NCBI GenBank assembly: GCA_031272705.1
Contig: JAISTG010000121.1
Span: 1 to 42,021 of the forward strand
DNA from: Bacteroidales bacterium
Lineage (GTDB): Bacteria > Bacteroidota > Bacteroidia > Bacteroidales > P3
DNA: 42,021 nucleotides
Direction of reading: 5' to 3'
Shown here: piece by piece, positions 16,136 through 22,556 of the stretch
Position numbering within the stretch: the stretch's first letter is position 1
How the letters are laid out: each line of letters begins with the position of its first letter
Program-made: the position numbers and the translations under genes
Notes under the pieces: model-generated
Told to the model about the DNA's origin: nothing
Seen by the model: the letters and a program-made list of their open reading frames with translations, nothing else
Database searches by the model: none

Positions 16136-17176
16136 ATGGCAGAAATAACAGAGTTAAGCAAATTAGGAGAATTCGGTTTGATTGAACGACTGAATCCAAA
16201 GCAAAATCCCGTAAATCCTTCTACCATTCTGGGTAATGGAGATGATTGTGCGGCAATGTCTTATGGGAATAAGTCCGTATTGGTTTCAACAGACTGCTTG
16301 GTGGAAGGAATTCATTTTGATATGGCTTACACTCCCCTGAAACATTTAGGCTATAAGGCTGCAGTGGTTAATTTTTCCGACATCTTCGCATGCAATGGTA
16401 AGCCAACTCAATTACTTGTTACTCTCGCTGTAAGCAGTAAGTATTCCGTGCAGGCGTTGGATGAACTTTACTCAGGCTTACATCTGGCTTGTGAAAAGTA
16501 CGGAGTGGATTTGGTTGGTGGTGATACGGCATCGTCAAACGCCGGTATGTTTTTGTCTTTGACGGTTCTGGGCGAATGTAATAAGGATACGATAGTGCAA
16601 CGCAAAGGAGCGAAGGAACACGATTTGCTTTGTGTTTCGGGAGATTTGGGAGCGGCTTATGCAGGCTTGTTAGTGTTACAACGTGAGAAGGTTACGTTTC
16701 TTGCCAATCCTCAATCACAACCTGATTTATCGGATTATCAATACGTGGTTGAGCGACAACTGAAGCCCGAAGCCCGTATGGATATAATACAATGGTTTTC
16801 CGATAATTCCGTTCTACCTACTTCTATGATAGATATTTCTGATGGATTGGCGAGTGAGGTTTTGCATATCTGTAAGCATTCAAACGTAGGCTGTGAAATT
16901 TATTTGGATAAATTACCTGTTGATTACGAAACAATTAAAACGTTGGAAGAATTTGATATAGTGCCTGACACGGGGGCATTAAACGGCGGAGAGGATTACG
17001 AATTACTTTTCACAATCAATCAAAATGATTACGAGAAAGTACGAAACAATAAAAATATAACTGTAATAGGACATATTACTGACATATCTCTTGGTAAAAA
17101 ACTTGTAACACCTCAAAATACAACTATTGACATCAAGGCTCAGGGCTGGAATCATTACAAAGACCACCATCCGTAA
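16136..17176 (+). CDS. thiL: thiamine-monophosphate kinase
   Basis: A 346-residue ThiL that phosphorylates thiamine phosphate to thiamine diphosphate. Visible: GEFGLIERL, GNGDDCAAM (ATP/Mg site), STDCLVEGIHFD, GYKAAVVNFSDIFACNGKP, GVDLVGGDTASS, SGDLGAAYAGL, MIDISDGLASEV and the C-terminal GGEDYELLFTI. The length fits. It is the second gene of the yebC operon and is convergent with the TPR gene across 66 bases that hold only an A/T-rich run. No TPP riboswitch is apparent upstream. Confidence 0.93.
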   Translation: MAEITELSKLGEFGLIERLNPKQNPVNPSTILGNGDDCAAMSYGNKSVLVSTDCLVEGIHFDMAYTPLKHLGYKAAVVNFSDIFACNGKPTQLLVTLAVSSKYSVQALDELYSGLHLACEKYGVDLVGGDTASSNAGMFLSLTVLGECNKDTIVQRKGAKEHDLLCVSGDLGAAYAGLLVLQREKVTFLANPQSQPDLSDYQYVVERQLKPEARMDIIQWFSDNSVLPTSMIDISDGLASEVLHICKHSNVGCEIYLDKLPVDYETIKTLEEFDIVPDTGALNGGEDYELLFTINQNDYEKVRNNKNITVIGHITDISLGKKLVTPQNTTIDIKAQGWNHYKDHHP

Positions 17177-17242
17177 CATTGCGAAAATATGCTTTAAATA
17201 CGTTTGAAATTTTTTTTATTACAAAATAACTTCGTAACAAAA

Positions 17243-18298
17243 CTATTCCATATTGTAACGGGTAAAAAGGCTGTTCTTTGAAATCGGCATAGGGTTTTGG
17301 TCAAACCATTTCATAAAGTTGTCAAATAGTTTTTTGTGTTCCTTAATCCATTTATTGCTTTCGTCAGGTGAGCCACAGCCAAACAGCCAATAGTTATAAG
17401 CGTCAAAAAAACCATTATCTATCAATGTTTTATGGTAATCAAAGATAACATTATGAAAATCCGGAGTAGTGCGAAATAATTCCGTGATAAACTTTTTGCG
17501 AATACGTGCCAATGAAGCCAAATCCAAATACTTTTCTCCCTTGCAAGCCTTCAACATAGCATCTTTGTAGTATTGTGGAAAAAGATTATGGCGTTCGTAA
17601 GAGTCGGAATATATAATTGTTGGGTTATAAAAATCCACTTCTATTTCTGTACGGTTAAGCGTTATTTCATTACGAAATATCTCAAAGAGTTGTTTTGAAA
17701 GTACTTTACTTCTTTCCGTATTGCGTTCCAAATTCATAAAAATTTCACCAAACATTACAGCCCAAACTTCCTCTGTTGAAGAAAGATATATCTGTGCGGC
17801 ACGATAATAGTTTGATGCAAAAGTCGGTTCAATCTCTATTCCTTTCTCATAATAAAAGAGGGCATCTCTGAAATTCTGCTGTTTGTAAGCCACATTACCA
17901 AGTTCCAGATAGAGACAACCTGCATTCGGATAGCGGTTTAAGCCTTCGTTATATGTATTTACCGCCTTACCGCTTTCTCCCATTTCATCGTAGGTATTTC
18001 CAAGCAACTGATAGAAATCAGCGGTAGCCTTCTCCTCTTTCATCAGAGGAAGCAATACATTTAGAGCATCTTTGTAATCCTGTAACTGATAATCGCACCA
18101 TGCAAGTTCATACGAATACTTAAAGAGGTCTGCACCGTCATTCAACGCTTTTTTTATTTCTGTGCGTGCAAAAACATATTCTCCGTTATCAACCATCTTT
18201 GCGATGCTGTTAAAACGATTGTCCTGTGCTGTATCATCCTGTGCCAAAACACTATTACAAAGGACGAGAGCCATAATTAAAATAAAATATCTGTTCAT
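17243..18298 (-). CDS. exported TPR-repeat protein
   Basis: A 351-residue protein with a Sec signal peptide MNRYFILIMALVLCNSVLAQ (cleavage after about residue 20). Several tetratricopeptide repeats follow (about 40-170; for example FYQLLGNTYDEMGESGKAVN, then YLELGNVAYKQQNFRDALFYYEKGIEIEP). The C-terminal half (170-351) has no repeats that I recognise. TPR proteins scaffold protein-protein contacts; a periplasmic role is inferred from the signal peptide. The ATG at 18298 is chosen because a TACTTTTG box lies 21 bases upstream. Specific function unknown. Confidence 0.8.
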   Translation of the reverse strand: MNRYFILIMALVLCNSVLAQDDTAQDNRFNSIAKMVDNGEYVFARTEIKKALNDGADLFKYSYELAWCDYQLQDYKDALNVLLPLMKEEKATADFYQLLGNTYDEMGESGKAVNTYNEGLNRYPNAGCLYLELGNVAYKQQNFRDALFYYEKGIEIEPTFASNYYRAAQIYLSSTEEVWAVMFGEIFMNLERNTERSKVLSKQLFEIFRNEITLNRTEIEVDFYNPTIIYSDSYERHNLFPQYYKDAMLKACKGEKYLDLASLARIRKKFITELFRTTPDFHNVIFDYHKTLIDNGFFDAYNYWLFGCGSPDESNKWIKEHKKLFDNFMKWFDQNPMPISKNSLFTRYNME

Positions 18299-18319
18299 AA
18301 ACCGTGTAATTTTAGTTTG

Positions 18320-18327
18320 CAAAAGTA
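18320..18327 (-). promoter_or_regulatory. -7 box for TPR gene
   Basis: TACTTTTG on the minus strand, 21 bases before the ATG. Perfect consensus; the -33 region is not clear. Confidence 0.7.
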
Positions 18328-18466
18328 CAAAATCTTTTTTAATTATGATATTGCATAACACGATAAAGTATCTATCACTTTATTATGAACTTTTTCTTTA
18401 CTTCGCTTTGCGTTGTTATGAGTTTCAGGGTGTAATTTCCTGACGGTAAATTAGCAATATCAATAC

Positions 18467-19135
18467 TCAAAGGGCGGAAACAATTATCACAATCTCACCT
18501 TTGACAGATTTTTCCGTGAAGTGTTGTAACAAATCCCCAATGCAGCCTCGTCTTACCTCCTCAAATTTCTTTGAAAGCTCACGACAAACACAGCATTGCC
18601 GCTCAGAACCAAACGTTTGCAGCAATTCATCCAGCGTTTTAAGCAATCGGTGAGGTGATTCGTAGAAAATAATGGTGCGAGTTTCGTTTCGTAAGGCTTC
18701 AAGACGCGACTGACGACCCTTCTTATGAGGTAAAAATCCCTCAAAAACAAATCTCTCGCAAGGAAAACCCGAATCCACCAACGCAGGAACAAAAGCCGTA
18801 GCACCCGGAAGACATTCCACGTCAATACTGTGGCGGATACATTCCCTGACAAGCAGAAAGCCCGGGTCGGATATTGCAGGTGTTCCGGCGTCAGTTATTA
18901 AGGCTATGTTTTTGCCCGAAAGCAGTTGATTTATAATTCCGTTTAAGGATTGATGTTCATTGAATTGATGATGGGCAACGAGCGGTGTATTTATCTCAAA
19001 ATGCGAAAGAAGCGGCTTGGATGTGCGAGTATCTTCGGCAAGTATCAAATCAACTTCACGCAATGTGCTAACAGCGCGCAGGGTCATATCTTCAAGGTTG
19101 CCGATTGGCGTTGGGACGAGGTAGAGTTTTGACAT
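18467..19135 (-). CDS. rsmI: 16S rRNA (cytidine(1402)-2'-O)-methyltransferase
   Basis: A 222-residue SAM-dependent tetrapyrrole-methylase-fold enzyme that 2'-O-methylates C1402 in the 16S rRNA decoding centre. Signatures: LYLVPTPIGNLEDMTLRAV, DLILAEDTRTSKPLLSHF, ALITDAGTPAISDPGFLLV, CLPGATAFVPALVDSG and FYESPHRLLKTL. Its ATG overlaps the yebC2 stop (TAATG), so translation is likely coupled. The C terminus is shorter than the E. coli protein (286), as is common in this phylum. Confidence 0.92.
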   Translation of the reverse strand: MSKLYLVPTPIGNLEDMTLRAVSTLREVDLILAEDTRTSKPLLSHFEINTPLVAHHQFNEHQSLNGIINQLLSGKNIALITDAGTPAISDPGFLLVRECIRHSIDVECLPGATAFVPALVDSGFPCERFVFEGFLPHKKGRQSRLEALRNETRTIIFYESPHRLLKTLDELLQTFGSERQCCVCRELSKKFEEVRRGCIGDLLQHFTEKSVKGEIVIIVSAL

Positions 19136-19872
19136 TATTCTTCCATCAACTCGTCCTGCATTTCCATATTGTGATAAACAGCCTGCACATCGTCATCTTC
19201 TTCTATTAGATTTATCATTCGCATTACCTTTTTTGCGTCTTCGAGTTCCACAGACACCAAAGTATTTGGAATGCGTTGCAGTTCTGCATTTTCGGCTTCA
19301 ATACCTGCTTCTTCCAAAGCCTTTTGCATTGCACCGAAGTCCTCCATAGGACAATACGCTGTGAGGTATCCGTCTTCCTGTTCAATCTCTTCTGCTCCTG
19401 CTTCAATCAAAGACATCTCCAACTCTTCCATATCTCGTTCGCCGACAGGGATTTCAAAGACACCCTTACGGGAAAAAATAAAGTTCAAAGAGCCATTCGT
19501 ACCCAGCGAACCCCCAAACTTATTAAGGATACTGCGAACTGCTGCCACGGTACGATTGTTGTTATCGGTAAGACATTCAACGAACACAGCGACACCGTGT
19601 TGTGCATAACATTCAAAGGTCATTTCCGACAGTGCTGCGGTGTTTTTGTCGGCTGCTTTGTTGATTGCTCGTTGCAGAGTTTCCTTTGGCATATTGGCAC
19701 CTTTGGCATTGGCGATGGCGAGTCTCAGTCTGGCGTTACCTTCGGGGTCATTGCCGCCTTCCTTCACGGCAACGGTTATGTCTTTAATGATTTTGGAAAA
19801 GATTTTAGAGCGTTTGCTGTCCAGCGCTCCCTTTTTCCGTTTGATGGTTGACCATTTGTTGTGTCCTGACAT
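19135..19872 (-). CDS. YebC/PmpR family protein (paralogue 2)
   Basis: A 245-residue canonical YebC: MSGHNKWSTIKRKKGALDSK, RSKIFSKIIKDITVAVKEGG, NARLRLAIANAKGANMPKET, CYAQHGVAVFVECLTDNNNRT and the acidic C terminus EEDDDVQAVYHNM. Compared with the copy at 15420-16130 it keeps the usual GHNKW start. Two YebC paralogues within 4 kb may divide roles, for example ribosome-stall relief against regulation; that is inference. First gene of a yebC-rsmI unit with its promoter at 19922-19952. Confidence 0.9.
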   Translation of the reverse strand: MSGHNKWSTIKRKKGALDSKRSKIFSKIIKDITVAVKEGGNDPEGNARLRLAIANAKGANMPKETLQRAINKAADKNTAALSEMTFECYAQHGVAVFVECLTDNNNRTVAAVRSILNKFGGSLGTNGSLNFIFSRKGVFEIPVGERDMEELEMSLIEAGAEEIEQEDGYLTAYCPMEDFGAMQKALEEAGIEAENAELQRIPNTLVSVELEDAKKVMRMINLIEEDDDVQAVYHNMEMQDELMEE

Positions 19873-19921
19873 GATGTATTGATATTTTGATTTATGATAT
19901 TATTATTTTGATTTTCGGCTG

Positions 19922-19952
19922 CAAAAGTACTAAAATCTTTTTACATTTCAAT
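19922..19952 (-). promoter_or_regulatory. yebC2 promoter
   Basis: Minus-strand TACTTTTG (19922-19929) with ATTG 19 bases upstream (19949-19952). The first repeat core of the following array starts directly beyond the -33 element, as at rnfA. Confidence 0.8.
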
Positions 19953-20235
19953 GGTACGGCGTTTCATTTTCACGAAACCTAGGTTTCATTTTTTTAGAAC
20001 CTAGGTTTCAATTTGACGAAACCTAGGTTTCATTTTTTTGGAACCTAGGTTTCAATTTGACGAAACCTAGGTTTCATTTTTTTGGAACCTAGGTTTCAAT
20101 TTGACGAAACCTAGGTTTCATTTTTTTAGAACCTAGGTTTCAATTTGACGAAACCTAGGTTTCATTTTTTTAGAACCTAGGTTTCAATTTGACGAAACCT
20201 AGGTTTCATTTTTTTGGAACCTAGGTTTCGTGAAA
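19953..20235. repeat. CCTAGG array, 12 sites at exact 22-bp spacing
   Basis: CCTAGG centres fall at 19980.5, 20002.5 and every 22 bp to 20222.5, twelve in all. Each sits in AACCTAGGTT, alternately as the 14-bp palindrome GAAACCTAGGTTTC and as GAACCTAGGTTTC. Spacers alternate ATTTTTTT and AATTTGAC, giving a 44-bp higher-order unit (AATTTGACG starts 20010, 20054, 20098, 20142, 20186). The ends, TTTTCACGAAACC and GGTTTCGTGAAAA, are mutually inverted, so the whole array can fold back. It lies between the DUF4296 stop and the yebC2 promoter, both on the minus strand. Confidence 0.95.
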
Positions 20236-20240
20236 ACGGA

Positions 20241-20567
20241 TTATGGTTTGGTCTTTGCGGAAATCCGTTCCACCATTTTGAGAAGGCTGTCCAACTCATT
20301 CTCGTTCAGGAGATACCACGCCCAAGTGCTGTCAAAGGCAGACTGATTTACGTTATAATGCCTCAGGATGTCGGTTCGGTATGCTTCGAGTCCGGTTTCC
20401 ACAGAATTAGAACTGTCTTTTACGATAGCGACTATTGCTTTTGCCTTCTGCATATCGTAAATTATGTTTGCCATCGTTGCCCTCGGCACGTTGGAAGCGG
20501 GTTCGGCGTTATCCTTCGCACAGGCGGCAAAAATCATAACACATATAATAATAAGGAGTGGTCGCAT
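20241..20567 (-). CDS. DUF4296-type lipoprotein
   Basis: A 108-residue predicted lipoprotein with signal peptide and lipobox FAAC (Cys16). A helical domain follows: ATMANIIYDMQKAKAIV, then YRTDILRHYNVNQSAFDSTWAWYL and LDSLLKMVERI. The pattern (small, xxhIxxDMxxA, then RxxIhxxYxhxxxxhxxSxxWY) is that of the Bacteroidota DUF4296 family, of unknown function. It follows the nucleoside phosphorylase gene by three bases in the fabD operon. Confidence 0.75.
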   Translation of the reverse strand: MRPLLIIICVMIFAACAKDNAEPASNVPRATMANIIYDMQKAKAIVAIVKDSSNSVETGLEAYRTDILRHYNVNQSAFDSTWAWYLLNENELDSLLKMVERISAKTKP

Positions 20568-20570
20568 GGG

Positions 20571-21437
20571 TTAAATCTTGTCAAGAACCGTTGTAATGAG
20601 GGCGTCCATGGGCTTGCCGTAATCCTCTGTAAATTCGCCGGTTGCACGATTGGCAACAACACAACAAACACTCACCACGTTATGTCCCAGAGCCTTTCCC
20701 ATAGCATAAATCATTGAGGTTTCCATTTCGTAATTGACCACCGGTACATTTTGATACGAAAACAATGGAAGCCTGTTATTTATGGTTTGATGCAGGGGTA
20801 TGAGCCGAAGTTTCCTGCCTTGCGCCCCGTAGAAGCCGGGAGCAGTAATGGTGATAGCCCGTTGCATACCGCCGCAAACGCTTTCCAACAAAGGCATAGA
20901 GGCTTTCAGTGCATACGGAGTAGGAAACGACAAGTCCCAATCCATAAACGATACAAATTTATTCGCCAAATCTTCGTTCAAAACGCCATTCGGCTTGTAG
21001 AAACGGAAGGCTCCGTCAATTCCTATCACGTATTGAGACGCCACAAACGTATTACAAGCCACTTCTTTCCGCATTGAGCCGCACGTTCCTATGCGAACAA
21101 TGTTCAGATTCTTCAATTTGGGAAAAGGTTGCTTGGTTTTGAGGTTAAGATTGACGGCAGCGTCCAACTCAGTCATCACAATATCAATATTACCCACGCC
21201 CATACCTGTCGCAATGACGGATATATGCTTACCGTTGTACGTTCCGCAGTGAGTAATCAAGCCTCTGTTTTCGCGTTTCAGGGTTACGGTCTCAAACTTT
21301 GCGGAAATCTTTTCCACACGTTCGGGTTCGCCGACAAGGATTACCTTTTCCGCTATCTCATCATTACGAATGCGTAAATGGTAAAGGCTTCCGTCAGGAG
21401 CCAAAACTAATTCCGAAGATGTTAAACGTCTGTTCAT
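20571..21437 (-). CDS. nucleoside phosphorylase (uridine phosphorylase-like)
   Basis: A 288-residue NP-I family phosphorylase. Visible: KVILVGEPERVEKI (nucleoside-phosphorylase start), ITHCGTYNGKHISVIATGMGVGNIDIVMTELD (split around the phosphate-binding GMG), IVRIGTCGSMR, and VPVVNYEMETSMIYAMGKALGH (ribose-binding MET/E region). The enzyme cleaves pyrimidine or purine nucleosides with phosphate for salvage; substrate is not certain, with uridine most likely. The ATG at 21437 lies two bases beyond the fabD stop; longer in-frame starts would lie within fabD. Confidence 0.85.
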   Translation of the reverse strand: MNRRLTSSELVLAPDGSLYHLRIRNDEIAEKVILVGEPERVEKISAKFETVTLKRENRGLITHCGTYNGKHISVIATGMGVGNIDIVMTELDAAVNLNLKTKQPFPKLKNLNIVRIGTCGSMRKEVACNTFVASQYVIGIDGAFRFYKPNGVLNEDLANKFVSFMDWDLSFPTPYALKASMPLLESVCGGMQRAITITAPGFYGAQGRKLRLIPLHQTINNRLPLFSYQNVPVVNYEMETSMIYAMGKALGHNVVSVCCVVANRATGEFTEDYGKPMDALITTVLDKI

Positions 21438-21439
21438 AA

Positions 21440-22327
21440 TTACAAAGTTGCGGATATAAATTCTCCATCTACCTTTACCTTCTTTACCAAACCCTGTAAA
21501 ACATTGCCCGGTCCAACTTCTATGAACGTGGAAGCACCGTCCGCAACCATATTCTTTGAAATCTGTGTCCATAAGACAGGATTTGTGAGTTGGCTAATGA
21601 GATTTGTTTTTATCAACTCGGGATTATGAACAGGCATTGCCGTGTAATTTTGATACACAGGGCAGATTGGTTCTGCGAAAGTGGTATTTTCTATTGCCGA
21701 AGCCAGCGATAATCGTGCCGATTCCATAAGTGGCGAATGGAAAGCCCCGCCTACCTTCAACGGTAAGGCTCTTTTTGCTCCTGCTGCTTTCAATCGTTCA
21801 CATGCAATCTCAATTCCACGCATCGTTCCGCTGATTACTAATTGTCCCGGGCAATTATAGTTTGCCGGAACTACAATCTCTCCTTCTATCTCGCCACAAA
21901 TTCGTTCTATAACTTCATCTTCCAAACCTATAATGGCTGCCATAGTTGATGGATTCTCTTCACAGGCTTTCTGCATTGCCATTGCACGAGCAGCAACCAA
22001 GCGTAAGCCGTCTTCAAAACTCATTGCACGGGCAGCAACCAAAGCAGAAAATTCACCCAAAGAATGACCTGCAACCATATCAGGCTGAAAGGTATCACCA
22101 AGAGCATCAGCCAAAATGACAGAATGCAGAAAGATAGCGGGCTGAGTAACTTTTGTTTGCTTCAAATCTTCATCTGTTCCCGCGAACATAAGGTCGGTTA
22201 TACGAAAACCGAGTATGTCGTTAGCCTTTTCAAATAAAGCCTTACCCGTAAGCGAATTATCGTACAGGTCTTTGCCCATTCCAACAAATTGCGCCCCCTG
22301 TCCGGGAAATAAATATGCTTTTTTCAT
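21440..22327 (-). CDS. fabD: malonyl-CoA--ACP transacylase
   Basis: A 295-residue FabD that loads malonyl groups onto acyl carrier protein for fatty acid synthesis. Visible: AYLFPGQGAQFVGMGKDLYD, VAGHSLGEFSALVAA (nucleophile Ser in GHSLG), a catalytic His in GGAFHSPLM and a C-terminal EVGPGNVLQGLVKK. The ATG at 22327 gives MKKAYLFPGQG, the standard start. First gene of fabD-phosphorylase-DUF4296, with a TACTTTTG box 27 bases upstream. Confidence 0.95.
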   Translation of the reverse strand: MKKAYLFPGQGAQFVGMGKDLYDNSLTGKALFEKANDILGFRITDLMFAGTDEDLKQTKVTQPAIFLHSVILADALGDTFQPDMVAGHSLGEFSALVAARAMSFEDGLRLVAARAMAMQKACEENPSTMAAIIGLEDEVIERICGEIEGEIVVPANYNCPGQLVISGTMRGIEIACERLKAAGAKRALPLKVGGAFHSPLMESARLSLASAIENTTFAEPICPVYQNYTAMPVHNPELIKTNLISQLTNPVLWTQISKNMVADGASTFIEVGPGNVLQGLVKKVKVDGEFISATL

Positions 22328-22354
22328 TTTCTTATATGTTTTGTTTAGAGTTTG

Positions 22355-22362
22355 CAAAAGTA
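22355..22362 (-). promoter_or_regulatory. -7 box for fabD operon
   Basis: Minus-strand TACTTTTG between the fabD ATG and the array at 22399. Perfect consensus; the -33 element is weak. Confidence 0.7.
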
Positions 22363-22398
22363 GTAAAATTTTATCAAAACGTCATTATGTATTCTTGA

Positions 22399-22491
22399 AA
22401 TCAAATTACAGCGTTCTATAATCAAATTATAGAATTCTGTAATTTGATTATAGAACGCTGTAATTTGATTATAGAATTTTATAATTTGATT
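22399..22491. repeat. 21-bp phased array, AATTTGATT family, locus 3
   Basis: AATCAAATT at 22399 and 22420, then AATTTGATT at 22441, 22462 and 22483, all exactly 21 bp apart. Spacers are ACAGCGTTCTAT, ATAGAATTCTGT, ATAGAACGCTGT and ATAGAATTTTAT. No CTAG in this copy. It lies between the lptD stop and the fabD promoter. Confidence 0.93.
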
Positions 22492-22556
22492 CCGGGAATG
22501 CGGAACGATAATAAGGTATGTGTTTTGTTGGAAAAGAAGAGGTCGGATGTTGATTA

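Noticed and set aside
16000-16140. TPP riboswitch ahead of thiL
   Set aside because: thiL follows yebC by five bases with no leader, and no THI-box-like sequence was seen.
15378-16199. 273-residue minus-strand open frame
   Set aside because: It lies antisense to yebC, which has clear family motifs, and its translation has no recognisable domain.
17177-17242. Intrinsic terminator between thiL and the TPR gene
   Set aside because: Only an A/T-rich run is seen; no stem of convincing length precedes it on either strand.
19953-20235. CRISPR-like array
   Set aside because: Spacers are 8-10 bp and alternate between two fixed sequences instead of being unique; the repeat is 12-14 bp and no cas gene is near. 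The same reasoning excludes the other arrays.
20214-20717. 167-residue plus-strand open frame
   Set aside because: Antisense to the DUF4296 and phosphorylase genes, and its start lies in the CCTAGG array.
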